A stretch of 64,000 bases of DNA from Balanoglossus misakiensis (GCA_040954595.2 CM082579.2:1984001-2048000); one strand, 5' to 3'. Counted from the stretch's first letter, positions 50,148-64,000 are shown. Program-made: numbers and translations. The notes: generated by a model not told the origin, from the letters alone.

Positions 50148-52159
50148 TTTATATGAATTGATTAATATTTCTAACGATGAAATTTCACTTTCTCGCTGAC
50201 TGCTAGATATCTACTGGTGTTTCTACCACTACTGGCTGCACAGAACACCGAGGCTTTACATCACAAATCCCTGTCACATTACTGGGAGATTCTGGAGTTC
50301 AAAGTCATTCAGATTAACATCCCTGAAAACGATCAGATGTTCAGAGAAACAAATGGAGATTATCGGACCATGTAGTGTTGATTTATTTCTGATAAGCTCT
50401 ACCGGAAAGGTAAATAATTAAAACAATCAAATCGTCACCCGGTTTGATGTTCGAACGTGCAACAGGTTTTGGACACGCCGTTGTTCGCGCAGAAACAGAT
50501 GGATGACAACGCATGCATCAAAAGTGGCGAAAAGTAGCCACAACCATCTATCATTTTTACAGCTTTTGGGTCCAGGTGAGATGTATGGCACCCTGTAAAA
50601 GCAGGATAAAGGTGTCTTTCTATTGTATTGACTTAAATCGTGACTTACACAACAGACTGACAGGTTTGCCACCAGCACCAGCTGCCTAATCCCAACAGAA
50701 GGTCCCCCAAATCCCGTGACACACCATTCTTCAACCTGTTTGACAAATTACTTCACTGTATTTTTTTCTTCCAAAGCATTCTCATATTTCTTCCTTTAGT
50801 TGACAAATTACCGAATATCGCACGACAATTTCCATGTCCCTGAAAGTATTCTCTCGTCGTATTTATTCACAAAAAGATGTCTAATGTTTATCTTTTTCAG
50901 TTGGCAGCTACTCTGAACAGATTGTCCTGACAACGACAAAAGAATGAAATTTATGGAGAGATACTGAATGGTGGGAAACGTCATAGGGATTGAAAACAAG
51001 AAAGAACAGAGCTTCGGTTAAAAATCCGGTTTGATAGCACCACAAGTGAAATGATTATTTGGTTAGCAAGTAAAGACCTCATGCATTGACCACAATTCGC
51101 ATTTCAGTGGCGTAAGATATGTACTTGTTTTCGCGAAGGCTCCAACGAATATTTGTTCGATTTTTGAGTCACCCCCGCTTAACAGTCACATAGCCGCGTG
51201 CATAGTTAAACGTAATGTTTTCGCTCATAAATTAAACTTCTTTCCAACAGTTCGGACTGGCAGGTAACATGGCAGCATGTGGCAAAGGCACCGATCCAAA
51301 CACACAAAACTTACAAAAATAACTGCTCTGATATCGGTGTCACGGTGCACCCATGTGGCACAGACAGTAAAATACATGGAGCTACGTTTTGGTTTGATTT
51401 TCAAAATATTGTAACTGATAAAACGAACGTCCTTGACAAGTTTCATGTACATCAGTGCTAAACCAGTGAGTGCAAATAACACGCCCTAGTTGGAAGTTAA
51501 AATGATAAAAATGATAGGTTATCTATAGTTCACCAAACATAACTGAAGTTTCTGTATGTTTAAACCGTTATATGTGTAAATAGCACTTCATTTCGTATAT
51601 TTCTTTAAAACTCTACAAGACAATATCCGCGTGTGTATAGTTGGGAGATTTCAATTAGACATAAAATACCAAGTTGCATGCGTAAAAAGCACTGAAGTCT
51701 TAAGAAGCACGTTCAGACAGTCATTATGTAAACGCTGGTGAAATCTGAGTGGCGGAAGTATACACGGTATGTTGTCAGTGCCACGGCACACCATTGTCAG
51801 ACACAACACAGGGCAGGTAACAGTAGAAGCGGGTTACTCAATGGAAGTAATCACTTTCTCCACGTCTGTAAAAGTGAAAGATAATCCCCCTTGGGATTAT
51901 CATTAGACTTCTACCGCTAAAATGTGGCGACTCAAGGTAGCCTTTTTACGTGGCAGTTTACAAAGAAGTCAACTTAGTGGAGAGTACTTTCTTTGAAAGA
52001 GTTTTGAACGCCGCCTTGTCTGGCCGGATTCTACACAGGAGCCGAGTCTCAAAGCACTGTGGTCCGGTCAATGAGTCACCTGGGGTCAGTCAATCAATTA
52101 AACTGAGTCGAAGGTGACGTTTCCAGAGTTTGAGTAAAGCTGGCTATTTACAAACACTT

Positions 52160-52270
52160 CCCTCCAAATCAATTGCTGGCTCCCGCTCGAAATCATCCGC
52201 AAAACCTGCATCGGCGAGACACCTTTACAATGAGCGCTGGCGGATATAAATTGTACGGAGCAAAAAAATG
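52160..52270. promoter_or_regulatory. Candidate conserved non-coding element
   Basis: CpG-rich, high-complexity stretch with TTTACAATG and AAATTGT, both SOX-type cores, flanking GAGCGCTGGCGG. Listed on sequence texture alone. Confidence 0.2.
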
Positions 52271-55005
52271 CTATGCATGTTTACCAAGGCAAAATGTCAA
52301 CTTTTTGTCTCGCGAAAGGTGTGGCATCCAAGATCAGGAAAGTTGAACGTTACGTTGTTTACAGTGTTACGAAAGTTAATCTTGTACTGAACATATAGTA
52401 AACAACGAAGGGACTAAATTCAATTAGAAATAAAATATAGAGCACTGACAATGAATTCATAAGCTTAATACTTATATGCCCACTCATCCAAACTATAATA
52501 TTACTTCGTTGTTTAATTTGCGATATTAATATCGATCGCCGTGCAATAATTACGCGAGGAAGGGATCTGGCGACAGGATCTCAAGGGAAGGGGAAACCTG
52601 TAGTCATCAGTTAGGGTAATCACTTGGGTTCAAATTACAATACACAGCCGACAATATACCAGCGCTGTTATCGGTGCCGTTCGAGTTATGAAATTAAGAA
52701 AATATCATGGATGAAACTCAAGAAGCGAAAAGGGACAGGAAAACGTGACATCTTCCGATCATCTTCCAACTACCGTGTCCCGTCCTGTGCGCATTGTCCC
52801 TCCACCGAGGACCCCTTAAGTGGGTGGGGATTATCAGGGCAATCATCTCCAGCAATGAGGAGTATCTCTCTCTTAGCCAACAATCAGACAGTAGAGACCG
52901 AAGTATATTACGGCACATGGTTGTTTGCCCTCGAGGTCTCCAAAGCGGAAAATAATTGACTGGCTTCATAGCCTGCGCAGGCCTCTACCATGACAATTGT
53001 GTGCGATCATTTTGGGTTGGGGGCTTCTTGGGCCAAATCAGGGATATAGGGATGTCATACCATACCGCACTCCCCCGGAATTAATTTGCCCGGTTCTCTG
53101 TTTATCGTTTTTTGGTTTCATTTTCAGAGAAAGCTTCTGGGGGTGAGATAACACAACAATCGTTTACAGGCGATTGTTCCCAGTCTTCTCTGAGACACTG
53201 CTTCGTCACAATTTCACAACCTTTGCTTTCGAATTTAAACAGTAATAATTCAGTCGACATCGGCTAGTTTCATCAACGTCAAACTTGCAGGTGAAAAGAG
53301 AGAAAAAAATTCTGATAATGCTCGCATTGTTTCTGGAGAAAAACTAAGACCCATATCACGTGACAAAACCGGACAAACAGGTACTTCATATAATGTACAG
53401 TATCTATGTTAATTACATGAAATACAGAGCTATTGCCAACCGGTGGAGCATGCGTCTGCAATGGAGAGGCCGTTGCTGTTCATAATCCGGCGGCATTACG
53501 CAGGGTCTCGTCGATCACACAACGCATTCAGACAAACGGCAGCACACGAGCGCCAAGCTGATCGTTTTGATACTTTGTTAACACTGGCATCAGGCTTCAC
53601 AAGAGGGACAGGCGTGCAAGTTGGCAGACACTCGCCCGGCCGCTCTAGCCCATTGAAAGCAGACAAAGGCAGTCTAGTTCTGGGCTTTGTCGCAGTTAAC
53701 AAATGCGCGGAATCGTAAAATAAGCGTCGTTTCTAGCACCAGAAGTGATAGAAATAGTCATGGTGACAGCTTTTCCCCGAGCAGAGCATTTCAATACGTT
53801 ACAGGTATATACAAGTATATGAAGAAATGGTTGGGGATGCGCGGCCATCTAGGGTCACAACAACGAGGCAGAGAAAGTCGACTTAAAACAGCTTGTTTTT
53901 CAATCCATCCAATGAAAAAACAAAATCCTGCCCCAAAACTACACAAAAGCAATCAATCTTACATGTTTTTGGTGACATGTTTTGTTAGGGCAAACAAGCA
54001 ACCATAGATGTGCACATGCTTAACGCTAGCGGCGATACAACATCAATGGAGACGTTAAAAGTGGAGTTTGACAATCCGGTATGTCCCGTACTGTCCATCA
54101 AACCAGGGAGAAAAACCACACTGGAAATCGAAACCGATTGCATACATTATAAATTTATACACTCGAAAGTTGATATCTGGGAGATTCTGTTGAATTTCCA
54201 TCATCCTCTCGTTTCATCCGATAATTCTGCAAACGCGGTGGTTCGAATTACACCGCGCAGCGACTACAGACTGCCCCTGCTTGGCGGACTCAATGCCGGG
54301 GCTTTGTCTTTGACAGCGCAACGCTCCAGGCTACGGCGGCGGTAGCGACTGTATCCAGTGCTTCGGAAGAGCAACGGCGCAGAACGCTGCCAGGCACCGT
54401 ATGGCGGGCTATATCATACCCTCAGTTGGTTAACTCGGAAACGGTCCTAATACTATGGAGTGATGATACCGAGTATAAAGTTTTCTTGAATTTACCAATA
54501 TTTAAATCTCAAACGGCTACTCCTTGCTGCACACAATTCATAAAAGTATGTATATAAAACTACACTTTAAAAATAAAATTCAATTGGACTCGTTTAGTTT
54601 TCTTTCTTTCTTTGTAACCACGCCCAGGAAAGTTCACGCAAGTACCGTGTACAGAAAGTGCGTGTCTCGGTGACCACTGCGTCATCCGGGAACTTTGGGC
54701 TGTATCGACTGACCCCGTCACCTGACCCCCAGATCAAAGGTTAATGATTGCCTGTTCAGAGACTGGCCCTTCGATTCTTCTCGAAAACACACATTCATCA
54801 ATTACTTCTATAAGGAGTTACCAAGTAGCTCATTATGTTCTGGTTATACAGGGCTGAGTTGACGGCTGACTTGGTTCAAGTTGTGTTTACAATTCTCGAT
54901 AAAATTGTCATGGCAACAGAACAGAAAACGCGTACTCTTTATGCCAGATATACACAGGATTTTGCAGTGTAAGGTTGATTGTATTCCACTACTGCGTGAT
55001 GGTGG

Positions 55006-55070
55006 CAACAACAACAACCAACAACAACAACAACAGCAACAATAACAACAACAACAACAATAATAATAAT
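55006..55070 (+). repeat. CAA/TAA trinucleotide microsatellite
   Basis: Imperfect CAA repeat with CCA, CAG and TAA interruptions, ending in a short TAA run. Confidence 0.95.
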
Positions 55071-58000
55071 GTCAATTGAAGTTTGGTATGTCCTTGTCCA
55101 ACCATGCAGAAAGCAGTTTAAGTTGTTGATATGTTTCCTTTGTAAATTGATTGATTGGTTGACAAAATAACTCTTTCAGATCGACTGAACAGTATATTTA
55201 AAAATCCACCGTGGGATTTCTTCACATCTAGCGTGCCTGAAGACATTTCGAAGCACAACATTTTGCCAAAATGCTTTCAAAAGTTAAATCAGTGTAGTTT
55301 CTTTCTTTTCTCGCAACTTTTTCACTAAAAGCGCTTGAGAAAACGAACTACCTGAAGCAAGTTTTCAAGGGAATGCGCGTTACAGTTGAGAGGCTATAGA
55401 ACCGCAATTGTTGTTAGGAATGGCTTCGAAATGCGTTCTTGGTTCTGGTCAAGCGGCGCACATCCTTGAAAGGATAACTTCCGTTCGCTTGTAATTTCCT
55501 AACGAAGTTGAACGATTAAATTACCCGAACAATCACACACGGAAGACACTCGGCAGTTTAAATTACGGGTGGAACTGTTTAAGCACCTGCATGTGCCAAC
55601 CTCCAACCGATACCAAAACAACACAACCGAGCTTGTTAACAAGCGCGACACGCCTCGTTACATCTCAACAACGCGGCCTTAGGGGGTCTTTTTGTCACAC
55701 AACCTGCAAGACACCGGAGAAATCCGATTCCTGGCAAAGAACAACTATCTATCTCTCCAGATTTTTACGCCCCGTGCATTTTGTGCACAAAGGAGAAGGG
55801 AAAAAATCGTAGCACTTTGCAAAAATGATAATATTAGTTTTGGCGATATCTCCACTGAAGGAACTCTTCAGTAGCCGGGCATTTTCAAACCCGCGGTCCT
55901 CTAGCTCTTCGAACAGAAACAGCGTTGGTTACGTCGCACTCAGTGTGCGGTTACGGATGTGTGTCGGGCTTATAAAGAGGCAGTTCTCTCGCAAAAGGAT
56001 CCAGTTTACGGCAGGTGGACTGGTGACCTCCAAGAAACGGGGATCGCTAGTCGTAAAAACAACGGACCCTGGACAAGCAGAAGCGAGCTGCCGACCGCGA
56101 GGGAGTCGTTTGCCGATTCACTTTTACACGGCGCACCTCATAAATAGCACCAACTAAAACTAACTACACCGCATAAATTTGGACAGCTAAACAAAGACAC
56201 CTATTCACCGTATTCTCTAGTTGCCATAATTCTTGTGTTTTTCTCACAATTCCCCTGTCATATTGTTTCAACGAGCTCGTTTCGAATTCGGGCTTCGCCG
56301 GCTCATACTCTTCCACCAGGGTGACAGACGATACGTTCTTTTGTTGGGGTGCATGTCATGTACATGCACGTAATTTGAAACGTTTCACGCCGATTCGCAA
56401 CTCATTGAGCATGGACATTGCCAAAAAAAGAAAGAAAGAAAAAGAAGAAAAATGTCAGAGGGATGCCCGCAGGGGATAGGAATGAGCCACCAAGTATGTG
56501 AAATGGAAACAAGCGTGTCTCTGACCATAAATAATTTTGGCCTTTGAAACACAAAAATCTACCGGTATATGCAAAGCTGTTTACCTAAGTGGTAAACACT
56601 GGTTTAGTACTAAACTCAGTAAAACTCCAATTTGCACTATCTCACTTCTTCTCTGACTGCGAAGTTAACATTCTGGGGCAAGAGCGATTTTTGAATGTCT
56701 GAAATGTTGCTGCCGATTAACAGGTAGCGTTAATAGGTCTCATTGCCCGGATATTGTAGAGAGGATGTTTTCTTCTCTAAGTCACTTGCCATTTGCTCCA
56801 CTTTAACCAAAGGTATCATAGTCATAAAGGGGTTATGCTGACAAAGGTGGGGGCCAAAATGATCATAAGCGGTTTGAAAACTAAGACTTATTCTCTGTTT
56901 GTCTCCCCGTTTATGTCTAAAAATCGTTCTCTGCCGTCCGTCGGTCTGAACGCTGAGCATGGGATAATGCGAGAAATATTTTGTGAAAGCATCCCCTTAA
57001 GGCAAGCTTGACGCGAGTGGCGCATCGCACAAAACGCTCTCTGTGTCGACGGCGCCATGGCTATGGAACGGCACAGGGTGTGTGTGCGTCGTTTCTCATG
57101 TTTTCACCCGGTACAACACAGATGGCTCTTGGGTTCTTTTCATTTCTTGGCTATTGGCGGTGAATTTGGGACAAAAATCAGACGAGCTCGTGGCGGCGTC
57201 GGCGACTGAGGAAGGGGGGGGGGATTTGACCGTGTATGCCGCCGCACGACCAAAGTGGCAGGTGGGATGGTTAGCCCCAAGGAAGGAGCTATCACTACCA
57301 CGGAAACTCATCAATGCTTGTGTCAATACCCGGAGTCATTGTCACGGAAAATTCTGAAATGACTTTTCCAGAAACACTACTTTCAATTCGCCATCATTTT
57401 ATCTGTATTATTTCACGCTACTCTGACTTGCTAACTGTGCGGCTATGTGCACATGCGCAGACAATTTTCCGCCAGATCCCTACTGACCGACAATATTGCA
57501 GAAAATCCGAGAGATTACTGCAACGGTTGAGTCACAATAGTAAAATCCATTTGAACATTGCTACGATTAGGATGACAGTGACGCCTACGATAGGAGACGC
57601 ACAAGGCGACGGGGAAATTTTCATGCATGGCTCCGAGCAGTCGCTGAAACGTGCTTATTTTTACTAGGGCGTTTTTTTCATCGAGAAAGTTAATTCAACA
57701 TCCCAAAGCTACATTTGCCAGTATAATTCTAACAGCGACTGCCTTCGTTAAATCAGCAATGGAAATTATGGAGAACAGTGAGATATAGATAATCAGACAT
57801 GTCGTGGGAAAAGAGAAAAGGCGACAAAACTGACACAGATGCACTGTGAAGCTGAGTCGCCTTGATCATCATCACACTTCGCTTTGCTTCGGGTTTTTGG
57901 CATTGATAATGAGCTTGATAGCTGCAACAGATGGAACGGGTCATTGGCAATAACGCCAATGAAATGCAAAAGAACAGCTGAGTGAACTGATATCACCGAT

Positions 58001-59150
58001 ATCAATTAATTAACTTCACGCACATTGACCACTGATGAGGACACTAGTTATTCATGACTGCTCTTTTTCGTTGACCTGGTCATTCAGGCCACGGACTCCT
58101 ACACGTGACCCGTTTCCTCATTATCGAGCGACGACTCTCATATGAGAGTGTATGAGATCATCCATACATAAACGCAATTCTAAAGTTTCAAGATCATGTA
58201 ATCATCTTAATCCCGTGGTTTCACAGCTGGGTAAATATAGTAAAAGTGGACCAGGGAGCGGTGGCAGGGAAAACTGGTGACAAAAAAAACTTACATGCAG
58301 AAGGACAGACACCACGAGGTAGCTACAGAGAAGAGTGGGGAAGGGGTGTGGCGTTGTGCGCGCGCAGACAGTCAGTGGGGGTGGGGCTGGGAAGGGAGCT
58401 GGAAAGAAGCGACGTCTGGAATTAAGACACGACAGAGAAATCATCATTTCAACTCAAACTAGGGAAACATCCATTATTTACAAAAAATGTATGACTTTTT
58501 ACAGATAATCACAAAACAAACTGTTTTGGTATTTAACATTGAAAAAAAACTGGGAAGCTTTTTTGGCAAAGCAAGCGATTTGGAATCTACCCCCAATCAG
58601 GATGTAATCACGCTTCTTGCCAACTCAATACACCTACGCATTGCCATGAGTTACCATATGGGTAGGTATTTTATGTGTATGACCGTAGATCGCCTTCAAT
58701 ATATTTCTTATCTGACGGCGATATCTCGCTGGTGGCTATTTTACAAGGAATAAATTAACATTTTGACCGATACTTTGTGGCTTCCATACAAGACACAAAT
58801 TGTTACCAGCAAACGCATAAATCACCCATCTCAATGCAAGTTCCAAAGTCACTAGCCACGCTTCACTACGTCTTTTGTTGGGCTTCCACAACAACTCAAT
58901 TGAGAACAATCCAGCCACCCGAAACGGGACTCCATTTGTAAACTCGTGTCTCGATTCCTATCCAGATCTGCGAATATCGACACGTTTTTTCATTTGGTAC
59001 AGATTTTTAACGCGAGTTCATTGTTTCTGTCTACTACATGAAATCGCGATGACGCAAGCAATCACTTGTACCCCATTTTCTTGACAAAAGTCATCGTCCA
59101 TGATGAGACCTCACTGTACGACTTTGTGTGACTTTCAATACTTGAATTCT

Positions 59151-59170
59151 CAAATCAAATCAAATCAAAT
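59151..59170 (+). repeat. CAAAT pentanucleotide repeat
   Basis: Four tandem CAAAT units. Confidence 0.85.
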
Positions 59171-60676
59171 GAAAAGACAATCTCACATGGAAAGACAATC
59201 AAATTGACCTAACGTTACCATCTTTACTTTCGCGAACTGCAAAAAAGGTCACTCTAAAAAATTCATCAAAAACTTGAAAAGTTATCGCACAGTTCGTTCG
59301 CTTACGAAAGTTAGTCTACGTACACTGATAAAAAATCACAAGACAAAATCAATGGTGATAGCTGCGATGTGATTTGATTCGTTGGCCTGCCACGGTCTGT
59401 CCCAATATCTGCAATTATGACATTAAACTGACGTCAAAAGAACAATCTAGCGCTTTGCGAAGCAGAGAGGCAAAGTGCAAACTACACAACGAATCCGCAG
59501 AATGGAATATGTTGCCGCCGGCAATGTGAGGGATTACGAATATTTAACCCATAGATTGCTATCCGTGACAAAAAAGCATTAAAATATAGAGATTAAAAGA
59601 GATAGCCTGGCGTGAGTCAATTTACACCCCAGAAAGAAAATTTAGATAACCACCGATTTCACATTGCGCAAGGCTTTTTTAGGTTGGATGGTGATAGGAC
59701 GATTCGTACACTTTAAATATTAGCAAGACATATTGGAATCAGTTGCCTTTTACGTAATGATAATCCCTAACAATATAGTATAAGCATTAACAAATGAGTC
59801 CAAGATCCAATAATTGATTGATTGATCATCGAATTGTCAAAAATCTCCCGAACAATGGAGGCAATTTCGTTCCGATCCGAGCAAAGACGTGCCAAGACGC
59901 GTCGATACACGTGTTACTCGATGAAAATGTAAGAGACAAAACAAGGGCGGTTAAGAGCAAATTATCATGGCGGTGATTTTTGTACCGGGAACTGCACGAT
60001 TGACTGCCTCCATGAACGGACGCGCTCAAACGTCCTCGGGGGGTGTAGACGTCGCGTCTCGTGTATGATGAAAATTTAGAAAAAGCGAGAGAAAAAAATC
60101 GATGGCTTGTAAAATGCGGCATTTCAGTTTCAGTAATCATCTCAGTGACCGTTCCAAAGCACTTCTGCATTGTAAACGCGACCAGATAGCGATTTTTCAG
60201 TCACGCCGGTAAAAAAGTTGAAAATTATTTTAATTTTTAAAATAACAGCAACCAACAGATTTCATCACATGCCAAAGTAACCACGCCTATTGCATCGTCC
60301 TTCGCCTCCACAAAAACCACTCGGAATTCCAACCATATACGTGTCTAACCCCTCCCCACACTCTTTCCATTTTAAAGGCAGGCCATAACTCAAAACGTGT
60401 GACAGCATTTACCGTACAGTATAAAAAAAATCAAAAATATAACATAAAGGCTTGGCTGAGCTAATCACAAAGACATCAATTTAGTGAATTGAGGAAAAAG
60501 AGTACAGCAAATCAATCTAAATACGCACGATTTCATTGATTTTTCTCGCCAAATGAGTTCGCACTAAGTCAAACAAATTGCATTTTTCGTCTTCATTAGA
60601 GTGTGTATAATTTCATCAAGACGACTTGCGAAACACATCAGAGGCAGTGAAGAAATCACAATATATGATTTTAGTA

Positions 60677-60716
60677 CCATAATATTCGTATTATGGCGAC
60701 TTGAGCGAAGTCGCCA
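60677..60716. repeat. Two overlapping perfect hairpins
   Basis: CCATAATA-TTCG-TATTATGG (60677-60696) is a perfect 8-bp stem. TGGCGACTT-GAGCG-AAGTCGCCA (60694-60716) is a perfect 9-bp stem that shares three bases with the first. Back-to-back perfect stems like these are often found at ends of small palindromic mobile elements, but no second copy or target duplication was found. Confidence 0.8.
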
Positions 60717-62324
60717 CTTCCCTAGAGAAAGCCTCTAACATGTCCGCCACGGCAGTCACACATGCGTAATTTGTGCGGAACTTTTCCTTAATAACGAAAT
60801 GGGGGTTCAATTGGAAGAATATTACATCAAATATTAGATTAAATTTAGAAGAATAATTCCACGCGTATTTATATAAAGTGCTAATGTAGCATATCGCTGA
60901 TGCGATGTTGGAGCACACTGTGTGTACAGTGTACCTCGTCAAATATTACACAGAAAAATTACCCTGCCTCTCTCCAAACACTGAGCTAACACAGCCACAT
61001 ATACATACACACAAATCGACTTCACTTACCAAAATACAACAAGATTCCCACGGTTAAAGAACTCTAACGTGATATTCACTCGAAATAACGAAGATACAAA
61101 GTATTATGGTAGAATGACCCGCGGCGACTATCCAATAACCTATAAGCTTGAGTGCGTTATTTGCTATTTGTCCGCGTACATGAAAGCTGTGTAGTTCTGA
61201 TTCTAATGTACCCAATAACCTCTATTAATATCGCCGTTTTCCTTTCCCTGTGTTCTCTGCAGTAACCGTTTTCTTACACCCGAACAATCTCACACTACGA
61301 GAAACGCCAGAAAAAAATCACCGATCCATAATTGTATAAGGCCAGGCATTCGAGAAATTCGGCCATGGCCACAAGCGTGAAATGCGAATCAACAAAATCG
61401 TCAGTCAATTTAACTTCGAATTCGATGAGATTACACTGATTGCGCCTTGCCGAGTAAGAGAATTCGGCCTCGGTATTTTTTGTTGTGAAAAATGCGTTCA
61501 AATGTCATTTCTGGTAACAGGGACGCCGGCCAACAGTTATCTGTGGTGGAAATTACTGGGCTTCGTGTTAACTCTAGATATGGAAAATTTCTAATATAAT
61601 TGTTTCACTTAACAATACCGGATATTCGATGTGAGGATTGAGCGGCCATTAAACTTGAAATTACCAGTCGAAAAGTTCAAAAGTTGGTCAGAACGGCGGA
61701 AGTTCGATGCACGGGTCCAACAATTCAGGAAACTCGGTGGTTCTTTTCCTTTATGGAAACTACGCGCAACTTTTACTAATATTATTATGCAAACACTTGA
61801 AGGGTACAGATTGTACAGAGAGATTGAAAACGCTTAAGCAAACTACATGACAATTAATCCGTGTGTAGAACGCCAGCAAGGCTTCAGAAATCCGTGCTTC
61901 TGGATAATAGAATTATACCGCCATCTCTGAGATTGGGGTCGCCAAATCGGATCAACGCCAAAGAGTAAACATGCTCCCACTTTCAAATTAATGAAAAGCT
62001 CGGCCAAAATGAGATCTCACGCAGTTTACCTGGGATATTTAAAAAGCAATTCAGCGGCGATTAAGTCTATAGGTTTTAATGGCCGACTTGCCTTTCAGTT
62101 CTTGTTATACGCATCAGGATACGAGGAGAGTGTTTTCTTAATCATTTTACAGAGCAACTGTCGCACATACGCGCTATGCGGTGTTCCATTGTTCAATAGC
62201 AAAGCTACAGTACGTATATTGGATCAATTCTAGACTACTACCCATTGACAAAGCGTTAGGTGTACCGGGAGTCACACAGTCCAGCCACATTCTCTTTTGC
62301 ACATGCGCTCTAAGCGGACGCCCT

Positions 62325-62339
62325 CCCCCCCCCCCCCCC
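62325..62339 (+). repeat. 15-base C run
   Basis: Longest of six G or C homopolymers of at least 10 bases in the window (others at 25882, 35489, 48494, 49868 and 57214). Five of the six lie in the right half. They are polymorphic in length and error-prone in assembly. Confidence 0.9.
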
Positions 62340-64000
62340 AAATGTCAGGAAACGCGACACACCAATTTATAGCCGAAAGTTTGCCGTACGCCGGTCCATT
62401 ATTGCATCGGCTGTGGCATTCAAAAAGCAAACGAACCCCCTACATCGTCGGCGACAAAAAATGCTTTCAGAAATTTCGTTAACCTAATGAACCCCAAACG
62501 GCGAAACTCTGATATCTATATTATGCTATGAATAAAAAATTACAGTTAAACTTTGCCCCAATTCTGACGTGCGGATTGAAGATGGGCTCGTTGATTGATA
62601 TCTCCCATGCCTGCAATCTAATGTATTACACCTCCGAAATTGAGGCGAGTCACTCGATTAAATGGCGCCCAGACGAAGGAAATTGGTCGCTAATTTTCTC
62701 ATTACGCATCTTTTCGCAGTAATAAATTTCCGACGAATAGGAGGCTGGCAATGCAGTGCTCTACTGAAAGTAGGGACCTGGATGTCGCTGTTCATACTTC
62801 ACGCGGAGGATACTGCCCCAGGCACGGGAATGTATTAAAGGAAAACTATCAAGGTAATTGCTTAGTTAATTGTATTGTCTCTATGGCTAGGTGGATGCTA
62901 CGAGCTGGAATAAATCATTAGACAATGCATAGAAATAACTTAATTAAAATCCCCAATAGTGGCCGTCACTTGGGGGGAACATGATGAACTCGCCGACTTG
63001 AAGCGCGGTGGTACGGGACGAAACGACCGCGCATGATCACTGTATGGCGGGGAACGGGAAAAGGGACAACTCGTACGTACATCAGCAACAAAGCTCCGTT
63101 GCTTCTTGTGGAATTCATGTTTTGGCTACAAACTAATATCAGAGAAGAAATTACGATAGAACACACTTGTACATTTTTTTTATGAAAATAAACTTTCACG
63201 GCCTACTGTTTTACAAGCTTCACATACAGACACATGACATCAACTGCAGCAGCAGTATACATCATTAAACATTGCATAATTTTGTTCTTTCCAAGGACTC
63301 AGTGAAATTCATGCGTGCTAGTGACAAATTGGCCTACCAATTTCAAAATTTAAGACTTCTCGTCCGATTTGCTTCAATCTCATAACTGTTCGACTTGAAG
63401 CTGTCATCACTATCAAATCAAACGAATGACATACACCGACAGTCGCTAAATTTTGAAGTCAAATGGTTTTCATAGGTTCATCATGCCGCGACAGAGATAA
63501 GATCTTTTAACACCTACACTCGGGTGATATTTCCCGTCCCCTCGCTGTACTTTTCTTTATTTCTGTATTTTGAGTGGGTGTGAGAGTTGCTTCGGGGTTC
63601 TTCAGGAATGGGTCCCCGATAGCAGGCAGAGTCTCTGGTTCACCCTTGCATGACAACCACGTCTGTCAGACAGGACGGTCGGCGAAGACGAAAATCTAAA
63701 GGCCGCCACGAGTGGACGACGCCCCATAACCGGGTCCTCGTCGCCCAATCCCGGCGGCCATTACACAGCGTCCCTATCACCACTCGCCAATCAGCGAGCA
63801 CCGACAGCCTGTGGCAGGTTCAATCGCGCCTGTGGGATTTGATGTACTCTGCCCGCTGGCAAAACAACTGTTACTTTCGGGACTGTCGTTATGTCGGACA
63901 CGTGTGTCCTCAGTGCCTTTATGTTCGTATTTGTAACACCCAGTAAGGGCGCAAAAAAGGCGAAACTAGTTCCTATATTATTCCCGCGGCAAAGCAATAA

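Larger units (their letters stand above)
45001..55005. other. Gene-free, CpG-retaining DNA with candidate regulatory elements
   Basis: No coding gene is supported. Contents: TAATTAATTAATT at 45066-45078, a complex CpG-rich block at 46735-46970, an X-box-like site at 47620-47634, a 14-bp tandem duplication at 48537-48566, a 12-base C run at 49868-49879, a 20-bp tandem duplication at 50102-50141, and a CpG-rich block at 52160-52270. Confidence 0.5.
55071..64000. other. Gene-free, CpG-retaining DNA to the window end
   Basis: No coding gene is supported. It contains a 10-base G run (57214-57223), a CAAAT repeat (59151-59170), CpG-rich complex sequence at 59840-60100, a double hairpin (60677-60716), a 15-base C run (62325-62339) and a GC-rich stretch at 63640-63960 with an unrecognised Arg-rich ORF. 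Confidence 0.5.

Noticed and set aside
61021-61110. Minus-strand consensus donor (GTAAGTG at 61023-61029) with an open frame before it
   Set aside because: An in-frame TAA lies about 75 bases upstream and no acceptor AG falls between, so no plausible exon can be drawn.
63650-63946. 98-codon Arg-rich ORF at the right end
   Set aside because: The GC- and CpG-rich local composition explains the open frame; no recognisable domain or splice sites.
1-64000. CRISPR array, prophage, integrated virus or full transposon
   Set aside because: No regularly spaced repeats, no reverse transcriptase, transposase or integrase motifs and no viral gene was seen in any of the frames examined.

Overview
This is eukaryotic nuclear DNA, almost certainly from a bilaterian animal. 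There are no operons, no dense prokaryote-style coding, no rRNA or tRNA genes and no CRISPR array. Apart from one gene the window is non-coding, with microsatellites and G/C homopolymer runs. The TACATGTA octamer is common in the left part, a feature I associate from general knowledge with marine invertebrate genomes such as amphioxus, hemichordates and molluscs. The species cannot be fixed from the sequence alone.

The only gene I can name with confidence is an intact, intronless 360-codon ORF at 30822-31904 (+). It encodes a Mab-21-like protein of the MAB21L1/MAB21L2 group, which has a cGAS-like nucleotidyltransferase fold and acts in eye, neural and body-wall development. It has a plausible proximal promoter (inverted CCAAT at 30428-30432, TATATAA at 30452-30458) and a leader of about 340 nt with three small upstream ORFs. 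The first poly(A)-signal candidates I see are at 33101 and 33301.

The rest is about 30 kb of upstream and 32 kb of downstream DNA without a gene I can identify. The two sides differ sharply. From 1 to about 28.3 kb CpG is strongly depleted (hand counts of 6 and 3 CpGs in two 600-bp samples, against roughly 25 expected), with small CpG-retaining islands. From about 28.3 kb to the end CpG is near expectation (28 in 600 bp and 17 in 540 bp). All ten TACATGTA copies I found lie left of 29.5 kb. With mosaic invertebrate methylation this suggests a germline-methylated, probably transcribed left segment next to an unmethylated developmental regulatory domain around the Mab21l gene.

In vertebrates MAB21L1 and MAB21L2 each sit inside an intron of a neurobeachin-family gene (NBEA and LRBA), on the opposite strand. 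A lone intronless Mab21l gene in a gene-free window fits the same arrangement here, but I found no recognisable neurobeachin exon. The gene-poor DNA holds several stretches that look like enhancers: CpG islands, ATTA-rich homeodomain-type clusters and RFX X-box-like sites. These are hypotheses without alignment support. No unusual defence, mobile or RNA system was found.
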